Source: Neobacillus bataviensis
GTDB lineage: Bacteria > Bacillota > Bacilli > Bacillales_B > DSM-18226
Assembly (NCBI RefSeq): GCF_019969725.1
Contig: NZ_JAHXYW010000002.1
Location: 434,001-498,000, forward strand
Length of the DNA: 64,000 nt
Direction: 5' to 3'
Position numbers and translations under genes: made by a program. Positions 1-7,688 of this stretch are shown here, piece by piece (the stretch's first letter is position 1; each line of letters begins with the position of its first letter). The notes beneath the pieces were generated by a model that saw nothing but the letters and a program-made list of their open reading frames with translations, searched no databases and was not told where the DNA came from.

Positions 1-474
1 GATTTAGGGATGAGCTTTCGAGAAATTCATCATCCGATTCCTGGCTTTAAGCAGGAAGGATTGGATGAGCGAATCCTTCAGTTTTTGTTGCAGTTAGAAG
101 CGGGAAATCCATGGTGGCGGAAAAACTGGTCGTTGATGGCCGGGAATCGTCTCGATACATCACTAGAAACCTTTGATGTATGGGGGAAAGGCCGTAAAGG
201 GGTAACATTGAACAACGCTGGAGAATGCGTACATTTACGAGTGGAGGTACAGAAACTATTCCGTTTGCCACGATCAGGAGGAATCCTGTTTACCATTCAT
301 ACTCATCTAATTTCATTAGAAAAATTAGCTTCAAAAACGGAATGGGCTGAGCAATTTTACCATATTCTCTGTGAGCTTCCAGATAATATAGTGGATTATA
401 AAGGCCTTTCTCTCTTCAAGAATCAAGTAATCGAATACTTGAAGGGAAGGCTCGAAAGCAGAGGAGTTTTATAA
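1..474 (+). CDS. Heme-dependent oxidative N-demethylase (DUF3445) family protein, 3' part
   Basis: The reading frame is open to the window edge, so the true start lies upstream and this is the C-terminal half of a family whose members are usually around 300 residues. Visible family traits are the IHHPIPGF segment, NWSL, and the arginine-rich LRVEVQKLFRLPRSGGILFTI block, typical of DUF3445 proteins. Members act in oxidative removal of methyl groups from amines, fed by a flavin/iron-sulfur reductase. The stop overlaps the next ATG by one base, and the following two genes are a DmmA-like protein and a PDR/VanB reductase, so this is most likely the catalytic subunit of a dimethylamine-monooxygenase-like system. 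The substrate here is inferred, not shown. Confidence 0.75.
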   Translation, partial: DLGMSFREIHHPIPGFKQEGLDERILQFLLQLEAGNPWWRKNWSLMAGNRLDTSLETFDVWGKGRKGVTLNNAGECVHLRVEVQKLFRLPRSGGILFTIHTHLISLEKLASKTEWAEQFYHILCELPDNIVDYKGLSLFKNQVIEYLKGRLESRGVL

Positions 475-917
475 TGCAGAAAGCTTTGTTTGTTTCTGGA
501 AAAAGAAAATATTTATTTTGTGCGGATCAAAACGGGATGGAGATTTTACAACCAGTTATCGATTTGGCAGTAGCAGAGAATGCACCCTATGAGATCTACA
601 GCGAAGAACAACCGCTTATTGAATGGTTGAAAAAGCAGAAGATGGGGTGCTACCTTTACGTTGCAGCAGAATGGGCTAAGCTGGTTTCTCTGAAAAAGCT
701 CACTGAAGAGGTGGGTTTTTCAGAGGAAGAAGCACGGTACATTGGTTATGGTAAGCGATGGGTGAAGGTGTTTTGCTGCCGGTGTCATGGGATTACGGAG
801 GTAATTTTGCAGGAAAAGCAAGAAATCGCCTGCAGTGAATGTGATTTGCTGCTTGAGGTTTCCGATCATTATTCTACACTGAAAAATGCCTATCTTGGAT
901 ACGTGGCAAAACTTTAG
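474..917 (+). CDS. dmmA: Dimethylamine monooxygenase subunit DmmA-like protein
   Basis: This 147-residue soluble protein ends in a zinc-ribbon-like block with paired cysteines (CCRCHG and, 18 residues on, CSEC), as in DmmA-family subunits. Its ATG shares one base with the upstream stop codon, which implies translational coupling with the DUF3445 subunit. A PDR/VanB reductase follows 13 bases later. In characterised bacteria these subunits together oxidise dimethylamine to methylamine and formaldehyde. The assignment rests on the C-terminal Cys pattern and the gene order, so it is good for the family and less certain for the substrate. Confidence 0.65.
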   Translation: MQKALFVSGKRKYLFCADQNGMEILQPVIDLAVAENAPYEIYSEEQPLIEWLKKQKMGCYLYVAAEWAKLVSLKKLTEEVGFSEEEARYIGYGKRWVKVFCCRCHGITEVILQEKQEIACSECDLLLEVSDHYSTLKNAYLGYVAKL

Positions 918-930
918 AGGGGTGGATTGA

Positions 931-1884
931 ATGGATCAGGAAAAAACAATACCTGTACTGGTGAAAGAAATTCATCGGGAAACCCTGAATGTAAAAAGTT
1001 TTATATTGGCTCATGTCGATGGGGAGGAACTGCCGGCATTTAGCGGCGGGTCTCATATTTCTACCTATATTGAAGGAAGCTTTGGATTACTCGAGAGGCA
1101 TTATTCTTTAACGAGTCATCCTGATAATCGGATGTACTACCAAATTGCCATTCATCTTAGTGACACGTCAGCTGGCGGTTCTTCCTATTGGCATCAAAAG
1201 GTAAAAGTCGGGGACAGGCTGCATATTAGTTATCCCAAAAATCATTTTCCTTTGAGCTTCAAGGCAAAGCATCATGTTTTTTATGCAGCAGGAATTGGTA
1301 TTACTCCCTTTTTATCAATGATGGCTGAATTAGGGGATTCCTTGGAACTGCATTACGCGGCAAAATCAAAGGAGCTTTGTGCATTCTATGACTTTTTGCA
1401 GCAAAATTACCCGCGGCAATGTAAGTTTTATTTTTCACAGGGAGTGGGGACAGAGCGACTTAGTGTTGATTCTCTTCTGGAACATAAGATTGGAACCCAT
1501 GTATATTTTTGCGGACCAGAGGCCTTTATATCTAGTTTTACGGAGTTTGCTCTTCAAAATGGTTACCCACGTTCGAATGTTCACTACGAGCGCTTTACAC
1601 CGCCGCGGCCTAAAAAGGCTAATTGTTTTCAGGTTCAAGTTTCAAACGGGATGACTGTAAAGGTTTTAAAGGAAAAGTCTCTGTTGGATGCGCTGCTTGA
1701 GGCGGGAATCAAGACTCCTTATTCCTGCCGAGTCGGCCGATGCGGGACGTGCGTGCTGAAGGTGATTGAAGGTGAAGTTGACCACTACGATTCCTTTTTA
1801 GGTGAAAAACAAAGAAATGCCCAAAATGTGATTTTATCATGTGTTTCTCGAGCAAAATCAGAGGAATTGGTGATTGAAATTTAA
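931..1884 (+). CDS. PDR/VanB-type flavin and [2Fe-2S] oxidoreductase
   Basis: A 317-residue electron-transfer protein that should pass electrons from NAD(P)H through flavin and a 2Fe-2S centre to the heme subunit encoded upstream. The flavin-binding RHYSLTS motif is at residues 56-62, the nucleotide-binding GIGITPF stretch is near 115, and the plant-type ferredoxin domain is at the C-terminus with C266-x4-C271-x2-C274 and a distal C304. All four cluster ligands are present. RBS GAGGGGTGG precedes the ATG. It is last in the dmm-like operon and is followed directly by a strong terminator. VanB-type reductases also serve other Rieske or heme oxygenases, so the partner is assigned from context. 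Confidence 0.85.
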   Translation: MDQEKTIPVLVKEIHRETLNVKSFILAHVDGEELPAFSGGSHISTYIEGSFGLLERHYSLTSHPDNRMYYQIAIHLSDTSAGGSSYWHQKVKVGDRLHISYPKNHFPLSFKAKHHVFYAAGIGITPFLSMMAELGDSLELHYAAKSKELCAFYDFLQQNYPRQCKFYFSQGVGTERLSVDSLLEHKIGTHVYFCGPEAFISSFTEFALQNGYPRSNVHYERFTPPRPKKANCFQVQVSNGMTVKVLKEKSLLDALLEAGIKTPYSCRVGRCGTCVLKVIEGEVDHYDSFLGEKQRNAQNVILSCVSRAKSEELVIEI

Positions 1885-1886
1885 TA

Positions 1887-1928
1887 AAAAAATCACATTA
1901 TTTCCCCGTCGAAATAATGTGATTTTTT
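1887..1928. terminator. Bidirectional terminator
   Basis: A perfect 18-bp inverted repeat (arms 1887-1904 and 1911-1928) with a 6-base loop has A-tract and T-tract flanks. It sits between convergent genes and can serve both strands. Confidence 0.9.
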
Positions 1929-1932
1929 AAAT

Positions 1933-2322
1933 CTATCCTAAATATTTTTCAATTGGACTCCAATAATTCGCTCCCCAGCCTGCTGCAAGATGCTCGCCTT
2001 CCGCTTCTGGGAAACCGACATGGTCAAAAAACAACTTAGTCTTTGATCCTTGCTCTGTAAGTTCGAATTTAGCGATTGAATATAAACCTTCTGGCCAGTT
2101 CTTTACTCGCCAAGCTTGAACGACACGAACACCCGGAACAAGTTCAATGTTTCTTCCTAAAATCATCCCGCCGAAACAAGAGAACGTACCGCCAGCCTCT
2201 GCGTTAATATCAGTTGGTGCTCCACCTGTAACTTCACTGAACTGTTTAGAATCAGTCAAAATTTCATAAATTCGTTCAGGACTTGCATTAAATTCCACTT
2301 CTTGATGAATGGTATTTATCAT
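1933..2322 (-). CDS. SRPBCC (AHSA1-like) domain protein
   Basis: A 129-residue single-domain protein of the START/SRPBCC fold (activator of Hsp90 ATPase-like). The N-terminal FNASPERIYEILTDSKQFSEVTG segment and the C-terminal SPIEKYLG helix are typical. These small cytoplasmic proteins bind hydrophobic ligands and their ligands are mostly unknown. It is the third gene of an ArsR-SRPBCC-SRPBCC operon, 31 bases after its neighbour. ArsR-SRPBCC pairing is common in Bacillaceae and Actinobacteria, but the inducing signal is not evident. Confidence 0.85.
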   Translation of the reverse strand: MINTIHQEVEFNASPERIYEILTDSKQFSEVTGGAPTDINAEAGGTFSCFGGMILGRNIELVPGVRVVQAWRVKNWPEGLYSIAKFELTEQGSKTKLFFDHVGFPEAEGEHLAAGWGANYWSPIEKYLG

Positions 2323-2353
2323 TATTAAATTCCTCCAATTTTATTCTTTTAAA

Positions 2354-2809
2354 TTAATGCATAGCCAGTTCGGTCCATGGGTCAACGCCAGGGTCTCTGC
2401 CTTCTGCAATTTCCTTTATGCGCGGCATGTAGTGAGACCAGCCTTGCTGATGGGATGGGATTTCTGAGGCCGGCAGGTCGTAATGCGTTAAGACTAAGTT
2501 CGTCCCATTCTCCTTCGGAGTTAAACGGAATTCCACTTTACTTGAGCCTGGGGGAACAATCTTTGACTTTTCCCAGCCCCAGGACATGACGATTTTTTCA
2601 TAAGGGACAATTTCCACATATTCTCCCATGGCAATATCGCTGCCATTGACATCTATCCGATACTTTCCGCCAATCTTTGGCTCAAGAAGGATTTGTCTGC
2701 CCATCCAGCGGACCATTTTATCAGCATCGGTAAAGAACGAAAATATGGTCTCCGGACGTGCTTCAATAAAGATTTCTTTTACGATTGTATCACTGTTTGT
2801 TTGTGTCAT
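2354..2809 (-). CDS. SRPBCC (AHSA1-like) domain protein
   Basis: A 151-residue SRPBCC/AHSA1 protein with the hallmark start IVKEIFIEARPETIFSFFTDADKMVRWMG and a C-terminal HQQGWSHYMPRIKEIAEG helix. It overlaps the end of the upstream ArsR gene by 20 bases, so the two are translationally coupled and co-regulated. It is paralogous in fold, but not closely in sequence, to the SRPBCC gene at 1933-2322. Such pairs may handle a lipophilic compound sensed through the ArsR protein. The function is unproven. Confidence 0.85.
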   Translation of the reverse strand: MTQTNSDTIVKEIFIEARPETIFSFFTDADKMVRWMGRQILLEPKIGGKYRIDVNGSDIAMGEYVEIVPYEKIVMSWGWEKSKIVPPGSSKVEFRLTPKENGTNLVLTHYDLPASEIPSHQQGWSHYMPRIKEIAEGRDPGVDPWTELAMH

Positions 2810-3116
2810 TTTTTTTCCTTTCTTCCTCTTCGGCAGCTTCTTTCAGGCGAAGTAAACTATCATCCCAAAAACGGTCAATGTATTGCTTTAATTCAGCAAA
2901 ACCATCCCTTCTGATCCCATAGTACCGTTTTGTTCCATCTCTCCGGACGACTACAAGGCCGGATTGTTCTAGAACTTTGAGATGCTGTGAAACTGCGGGA
3001 GCTGATATTTCAAAATGTGAGGCTATCGCGCTGGAGGTAAGCTCTCCATCACGAACGAGATAAAGAATATCTCTGCGTCTAGGTTCTGCTAATGCATGAA
3101 GGACTTTTTCAATCAT
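2790..3116 (-). CDS. ArsR-family winged-helix repressor
   Basis: A 108-residue regulator with the ArsR winged-helix fold: LAEPRRRDILYLVRDGELTSSAIASHF, then the recognition helix SAPAVSQHLKVLEQSGLV and the wing VRRDGTKRYYGI. No metal-binding ELCVCDL-type cysteines are present, so it is probably not a metal sensor. It heads an operon with two SRPBCC genes. No ribosome binding site precedes the ATG. The promoter -10 element ends 6 nt before the ATG, so the transcript is predicted to be leaderless. A palindrome inside the promoter spacer suggests autorepression. Confidence 0.88.
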   Translation of the reverse strand: MIEKVLHALAEPRRRDILYLVRDGELTSSAIASHFEISAPAVSQHLKVLEQSGLVVVRRDGTKRYYGIRRDGFAELKQYIDRFWDDSLLRLKEAAEEEERKKNDTNKQ

Positions 3117-3122
3117 GATGTT

Positions 3123-3160
3123 ATTTTAGTCTATACTTAATTAAGTGTCAACTTAATTAG
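3123..3160 (-). promoter_or_regulatory. Promoter and operator of the ArsR/SRPBCC operon
   Basis: On the minus strand TTGACA (3151-3146), a 17-base spacer and TAAAAT (3128-3123) form a near-consensus sigma-A promoter. The palindrome ACTTAATTAAGT (3135-3146) fills the spacer, and a second half ACTTAATTAG lies at 3151-3160. This fits repression by the ArsR protein. Confidence 0.75.
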
Positions 3161-3230
3161 TGATTTTTTCATATTAGTATCATTTGGAAAATACTTAATA
3201 TATATAAATCAATTTTTTTCCAAAAACCAC

Positions 3231-3278
3231 TTGATAAAACTAATATCATTAGTTAAAATAAAACTAACGATATTAGTT
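3231..3278 (+). promoter_or_regulatory. Promoter with two TetR-type operators
   Basis: TTGATA (3231-3236), a 17-base spacer and TAAAAT (3254-3259) form the promoter. The perfect palindrome AACTAATATCATTAGTT (3238-3254) fills the spacer. A second copy differing at one base in the reverse orientation is at 3262-3278, centre-to-centre 24 bp away. The paired operators should bind the TetR protein encoded second in this operon. Confidence 0.75.
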
Positions 3279-3296
3279 TAAGGGAGATGGGTTATA

Positions 3297-4004
3297 ATGA
3301 GAATGATTAAAAAGGGATATTTATATCAAGTGACGTTTATGGCCAGAGTGTTTCCAGTGAACTGCTACTTGGTAGAGGAAGAGGACGGCTTGACTTTGGT
3401 TGATGCAGCGCTTGGCTTTTGTGCAAAGGGGATTTTGCAGGCAGCTGAAAGAATTGGAAAACCGATTACGAAAATCGTGTTGACCCATGCTCATGAGGAC
3501 CATGTAGGGGCGTTAGATTTAATAAAAGAAACCCTCCCAGAAGTACCTGTTTATATTTCAGTACGAGATAACAGATTAATGAGCGGCGACCGTTCTCTCG
3601 ATCCGCATGAAGACCAAACCCCGATTAAAGGCGGCGTTCCGAAAAAGCTCAAAACAAGAGCCACTATTGTTTTGAATGAGGGCGACCAAGTCGGATCTTT
3701 GACGGCAATTGCCTCACCAGGTCATACACCAGGTTCTATGTCCTTTGTAGACAACCGTACTAAAGCGTTAATTGCTGGTGATGCTTTTCAAACCAGGGGA
3801 GGAATTGCTGTAGCAGGGGATATAAAGCCATGGTTTCCGTTTCCGGCATTTGGAACATGGAGTAAAAAGACAGCTCTATTGAGTGCGAAGAAATTAGTAG
3901 GGGCTGAACCAAGTTTACTTGCCGTAGGCCACGGAGAAATGGTGGAGAACCCTGTTGGGATCATGGAACAAGCAATAATAAATTTTGAGCAGAAATTGAA
4001 GTAA
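3297..4004 (+). CDS. MBL-fold metallo-hydrolase
   Basis: A 235-residue metallo-beta-lactamase-fold enzyme. The zinc-binding signature H64-A-H66-E-D68-H69 is intact. A second histidine is in SPGHTPGSM, the bridging aspartate is in IAGDAF, and a late histidine is in VGHGE. It lacks a signal peptide and is probably cytoplasmic. RBS AGGGAG lies 10 bases upstream of the ATG at 3297, and a second ATG at 3303 is possible. It is co-transcribed with a TetR regulator 13 bases downstream. The substrate cannot be told from sequence. Related proteins include lactonase-like and glyoxalase-II-like hydrolases. Confidence 0.85.
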   Translation: MRMIKKGYLYQVTFMARVFPVNCYLVEEEDGLTLVDAALGFCAKGILQAAERIGKPITKIVLTHAHEDHVGALDLIKETLPEVPVYISVRDNRLMSGDRSLDPHEDQTPIKGGVPKKLKTRATIVLNEGDQVGSLTAIASPGHTPGSMSFVDNRTKALIAGDAFQTRGGIAVAGDIKPWFPFPAFGTWSKKTALLSAKKLVGAEPSLLAVGHGEMVENPVGIMEQAIINFEQKLK

Positions 4005-4017
4005 AGGAGCATTTTTG

Positions 4018-4584
4018 ATGTCACCCAGACCTAAAATTGGACTCGAATTAACGTATATTCTAGAAGCAGCAGGGGAACTCGCGAATCAATCCGGTATGCA
4101 GGAAGTAACTTTGGCGAACCTGGCAAAAAAACTCAATATCCGCCCGCCATCATTGTACAATCACTTTGATGGCCTGGGTGGTTTACGTAAGAATCTAGCT
4201 ATTTATGGAATCGAAAAACTTTACAAAGAATTAGCCAATGCCGACATTGGGGTGTCAGGCACCGATGCGGTCCTTGCTTTAAGTAAGGCTTATGTCCATT
4301 TTGCCAGGCAGCATCCTGGAATATATGAAGCTACTTTAATGGCACCAGATCCGGAAGACATGGAGGTCCAGCAAGCTGGGGCGAAAATTGTTGAGCTGAC
4401 AGTAAGGGTCTTACAGGCATTTGAGCTGAAAGGAGACCAGGCTTTACATGCCGTAAGAGGACTTCGTAGTATATTACATGGATTTTCGTCTTTAGAGCAA
4501 AAGGGCGGTTTTAAAATGGCGTTAGATTTGGATGAGAGCTTGTTTTTGGTAATTAGGGCATTTTTAAAAGGGATGACTGCCTAA
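4018..4584 (+). CDS. TetR/AcrR-family regulator with WHG domain
   Basis: A regulator of 188 residues with an N-terminal TetR helix-turn-helix (VTLANLAKKLNIRPPSLYNHF) and a C-terminal TetR_C_33/WHG-type ligand domain (HARQHPGIYEATL-like segment, then RGLRSILHGFSSLE). The start is taken at ATG 4018, with AAAGGAG 8 bases upstream. An in-frame TTG at 4015 is less likely. It is the second gene after the MBL hydrolase. The duplicated palindromes in the promoter at 3238-3278 are its likely operator, so it probably represses its own operon. Confidence 0.88.
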   Translation: MSPRPKIGLELTYILEAAGELANQSGMQEVTLANLAKKLNIRPPSLYNHFDGLGGLRKNLAIYGIEKLYKELANADIGVSGTDAVLALSKAYVHFARQHPGIYEATLMAPDPEDMEVQQAGAKIVELTVRVLQAFELKGDQALHAVRGLRSILHGFSSLEQKGGFKMALDLDESLFLVIRAFLKGMTA

Positions 4585-4679
4585 GTATGAGGAAAATTCA
4601 TAAAGGGACTTTTTGGAGATAGGATAGCAGTAGAAGCTCTGATATAATGGGAGAAACATGATATTAAGGAATGATCAAA

Positions 4680-5288
4680 TTGCTGAAACAAGAGAAATTT
4701 GGTTTGATACTAGACGTTGAGACAACTGGTTTAGGGCCAACAACTGATGAAGTAATTGAACTTGCATTAAAACTCTTTTCATATCGGATGGATACCGGTG
4801 AGATCATCGAAATTATTGAGGAGGACTCCTTTTTAAGAGAGCCTCTTAAGAATACAGCCCTGAGAAATTATGACCGTGCCTATAGAGTCCATGGAATTCC
4901 TTACGAGATGGTCAAGGGGAAGAGCTTCCATGATGGAAAAATCAAAACCTACTTCCATCGCGCTGATTCTGTTTTTGCTCACAACGCTTCCTTCGACCGC
5001 AGCTTTCTATTCCACATGTATCCGGAAGTCAATGATTTGAAGTGGTATTGCACGATGAGAAATGTCCCTTGGAAAAGCTACGGTTTCCCAAATGGCAAAC
5101 TTCTGACTCTTTTAGAAGCACATGAAATCACAAACTATCAGACACATAGAGCAATGGACGATATTACATATCTAATGGAGCTGCTTAAGAAATCCAGTCC
5201 AAATGGGAATCTCTATTTGCAAGAAGTGCTTGATTCTGGTCCGATGAGAAAATACCAGCCTGCATCTTCGCGTACTAAAATGGGATGA
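4680..5288 (+). CDS. DEDDh-family 3'-5' exonuclease (DnaQ-like)
   Basis: A soluble exonuclease of about 200 residues. The DEDDh motifs are all visible: DVETTGL (Exo I), HNASFDRSFL (Exo II) and THRAMDDITYL (Exo III with His and Asp). It resembles stand-alone epsilon-like proofreading or RNA/DNA-trimming exonucleases rather than a polymerase subunit, since no other replication gene is nearby. An upstream ATG at 4671 lies directly after the only ribosome binding site (AAGGA, 4666-4670), which leaves no spacing. The in-frame TTG at 4680 is 9 bases from it and is the likelier start. Confidence 0.85.
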   Translation: MLKQEKFGLILDVETTGLGPTTDEVIELALKLFSYRMDTGEIIEIIEEDSFLREPLKNTALRNYDRAYRVHGIPYEMVKGKSFHDGKIKTYFHRADSVFAHNASFDRSFLFHMYPEVNDLKWYCTMRNVPWKSYGFPNGKLLTLLEAHEITNYQTHRAMDDITYLMELLKKSSPNGNLYLQEVLDSGPMRKYQPASSRTKMG

Positions 5289-5320
5289 AAGCTTGTAATG
5301 TAAACTCCGCATGAGGTGTT

Positions 5321-5558
5321 TCATGAAGACAAAAATCACTGTAGAAAAGTAAAAATTGTCCTCATAGAGCGTTCATGAGGACAAAAACTAGTGTAAAAAA
5401 GCGAGAACTGTCCTCATGGAGCGTTCATGAGGACAAAAAACCGGTATGAAAAGGGAAAACTGTCCTCATAGAGTCTGGTGTCCGTGTAGCATGGACAAAA
5501 AAGTTGATTTGTCCACGGGCGGTGCCTGACACCACACTTGACACCAAACTGACCCACA
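5321..5558. repeat. Intergenic hairpin-forming repeat cluster
   Basis: Three copies of a 52-bp unit start with TCATGA(A/G)GAC at 5321, 5373 and 5425. Successive TGTCCTCAT and ATGAGGACA arms form hairpins (5358-5383 and 5409-5435). A further block (5474-5558) carries GGTGTC/GACACC arms and two nearby copies of TGACACCA. No reading frame fits. It resembles the small mobile or structural intergenic repeats of Bacillaceae. Confidence 0.7.
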
Positions 5559-5563
5559 CCACT

Positions 5564-6655
5564 CTATTTCAATACACCAATATACTTCGATTGCGGCCGA
5601 AAGATGGTATTGTTTTCTGCTTGTTCCAGGATGTGGGCGGTCCAGCCGACCATGCGGCTTGCGGTAAAGGTTGGGGTGAATAATTCAGGTTCCATTTCTA
5701 TTGCTTTCATAATGGCAGCCGCATAGAACTCTACGTTTGTGTACAGAGCGCGGCCGGGTTTCAGATCCTCCAGTACTTTTATGGCAATCTCTTCAACTTC
5801 CATCGCTAAATCAAGCCACTCATCCTCACCAACTAGTTCCAGTAGTTTTGTCTTTAAAGCAATGGCTCTTGGATCACGAGTTTTATAGACTCTATGGCCA
5901 AACCCCATCAGTTTTTCCCCGTTCATAACTTTTTCTCTAATGACCTTTTCAGCATTTCCAGCAAGGGCAATTTCATTAAGCAGATCAATTACTCCTGATG
6001 GCGCCCCGCCATGTAGCGGTCCTTTCATTGTACCGATGGCAGATGTAACCCCAGACACGATATCTGATTCAGTAGATACCGTAACCCTGGCTGAAAAGGT
6101 AGATGCATTCATCCCATGCTCAAGTGTCAGGATCATATACGTTTCAAGTGCCTCCACATGTGCCTCAAGTGGAACCTCTCCCGTAAGCATATAAAGGTAA
6201 TTTGAAACATGATCTAAATCATCCCGAGGCTGCGCAAACAGTCGCCCTTCTATTTGGCTTTTCCGATAGGCAATAATGGTGGGTACGAGGGAACCTAGCC
6301 GAATCGCCTGTGAAATAGTCGCCATTTCCCCGTATTCGGGATTACCTCCTTCTGCAGAAATAACCGTTCGAATAACACTCATCATATCCATCCTAGGCGG
6401 GAGCAAATCAATAATTTTTATCATATAATCCGGCAGCTCACGATTACGTTTCAACTCGTCTTTCAACCCCTGTAATTGGCCCGCATCCGGCAAATAACCG
6501 TACCAGAGAAGATAAGCAACCTCTTCAAAAGAATAGCTTTTTGTTAGTTCTCTGATTTCATATCCCCGATAAATTAATCGACCGTTTTCTCCGTCCACAT
6601 GACCGATCAGTGTTTCTGCAGCGACAATTCCTTTTAACCCCTTTTGAACATTCAT
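5564..6655 (-). CDS. citA: Citrate synthase, CitA type
   Basis: A 363-residue type-I-like citrate synthase condensing oxaloacetate and acetyl-CoA. Conserved blocks are LEHGMNASTF (H180), GPLHGGAP, GFGHRVYKTRDPRA (H254) and YTNVEFYAA. At the position of the usual catalytic Asp the protein has Glu (E309). The length and the divergent LysR neighbour match B. subtilis CitA/CitR, where CitA is the minor citrate synthase. A 2-methylcitrate synthase role is possible, but no prp genes are nearby. The gene is expected to be repressed by the divergent LysR protein. Confidence 0.88.
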   Translation of the reverse strand: MNVQKGLKGIVAAETLIGHVDGENGRLIYRGYEIRELTKSYSFEEVAYLLWYGYLPDAGQLQGLKDELKRNRELPDYMIKIIDLLPPRMDMMSVIRTVISAEGGNPEYGEMATISQAIRLGSLVPTIIAYRKSQIEGRLFAQPRDDLDHVSNYLYMLTGEVPLEAHVEALETYMILTLEHGMNASTFSARVTVSTESDIVSGVTSAIGTMKGPLHGGAPSGVIDLLNEIALAGNAEKVIREKVMNGEKLMGFGHRVYKTRDPRAIALKTKLLELVGEDEWLDLAMEVEEIAIKVLEDLKPGRALYTNVEFYAAAIMKAIEMEPELFTPTFTASRMVGWTAHILEQAENNTIFRPQSKYIGVLK

Positions 6656-6763
6656 TAAATTCGCCCCTTTCCTTATTTAGTATTATTTTATAGAATTATC
6701 TTGATTAAGAGTATTAAATATTATTAAACTAATTGATTAATAAAATTAATTAGAGGTGAAGAA
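6656..6763. promoter_or_regulatory. citA-citR divergent control region
   Basis: A 108-bp AT-rich gap separates the divergent genes. It holds several ATTAA/TTAAT inverted half-sites around 6702-6752, as expected for LysR-type binding. Individual promoters could not be assigned with confidence. Confidence 0.5.
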
Positions 6764-7642
6764 ATGGAATTTGACTGGCTTAACACCTTTATAACAGCTG
6801 CCGAGTGCGGGAACTTTCGAAGAGCATCAGAAATCCTGTATATCTCACAGCCCTCCGTAACGGTTCATATTAAGCAACTGGAAAAAGAGCTAGGGATACT
6901 TTTGTTTAATCGGGAGGGCAAAAAGATAAAGCTGACGGAAGCGGGGAGGAGGTATTTGGTTCACGCTAAGCGATTGCTAGAGGTTTATCAAGGCGGACTG
7001 CAGGATTTACACTCTTTTACCCAGGGGTATACATCTCAATTAACACTGGCCATTTCACCGCTGATTGCAGATACCATCCTGCCATATGTTTTAAAAAGCT
7101 ATACGAAGCAGCATCCTGAAGTAGAGATTACAGTGAAAATAATAGAATCTACAGAAATCGAACAAGCAGTGTTAAATGAAGAAGTTGACCTGGGCTTGTC
7201 ATGTCTTAATAGCACAAAACATGATTTAATTTGTGAATTATTATATAAAGATAGAGTCATATTTGTTGCCCCACACGACGGCAGGGATGCTGAAACAGCC
7301 CCACCCCTAGATGAGGAAGAGGTTTTATCATCGAATTATTTATTAACCCATAATCATCCCGGCTATTGGGAAAGTCTATCAAGAGAAATAAAAAGTAAAT
7401 ATCCCCATGTTCGAATGATGAAAGTGTCTCAGGTCCATATTACGAAACGGTTTATCATTGAGGGATTGGGAGTATCTTTCCTGCCGACATCAACGGTAAG
7501 AAGGGAGCTATTAGAGGGGAGTCTGCTGGAAGTGGATTGCCATACCATCCATTTGCCTGAAGCAAACACATATGCCATCATGAAGTACGAGCATTCTAAA
7601 CAAAAAGAATTTCTTAAATTCATCTCAAACTACCGTCTATAA
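6764..7642 (+). CDS. citR: LysR-family regulator, CitR-like
   Basis: A 292-residue LysR regulator. The N-terminal winged helix is typical (FITAAECGNFRRASEILYISQPSVTVHIKQLEKELGILLFNREGKKIKLTEAG) and is followed by a periplasmic-binding-protein-like effector domain. RBS AGAGGTGA precedes the ATG. It is divergent from the citrate synthase gene with a 108-bp gap, the same arrangement as B. subtilis citR/citA, where CitR represses citA. A hairpin terminator follows. Confidence 0.85.
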   Translation: MEFDWLNTFITAAECGNFRRASEILYISQPSVTVHIKQLEKELGILLFNREGKKIKLTEAGRRYLVHAKRLLEVYQGGLQDLHSFTQGYTSQLTLAISPLIADTILPYVLKSYTKQHPEVEITVKIIESTEIEQAVLNEEVDLGLSCLNSTKHDLICELLYKDRVIFVAPHDGRDAETAPPLDEEEVLSSNYLLTHNHPGYWESLSREIKSKYPHVRMMKVSQVHITKRFIIEGLGVSFLPTSTVRRELLEGSLLEVDCHTIHLPEANTYAIMKYEHSKQKEFLKFISNYRL

Positions 7643-7650
7643 TAGAAAAA

Positions 7651-7683
7651 ACGGCCCTGTCCTTCAATGGAGGACAGGGCCGT
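7651..7683. terminator. Terminator between citR and VOC gene
   Basis: A perfect 13-bp stem, ACGGCCCTGTCCT with AGGACAGGGCCGT, has a 7-base loop. It is flanked by A-rich and T-rich ends and lies between convergent genes. Confidence 0.85.
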
Positions 7684-7688
7684 AATAA

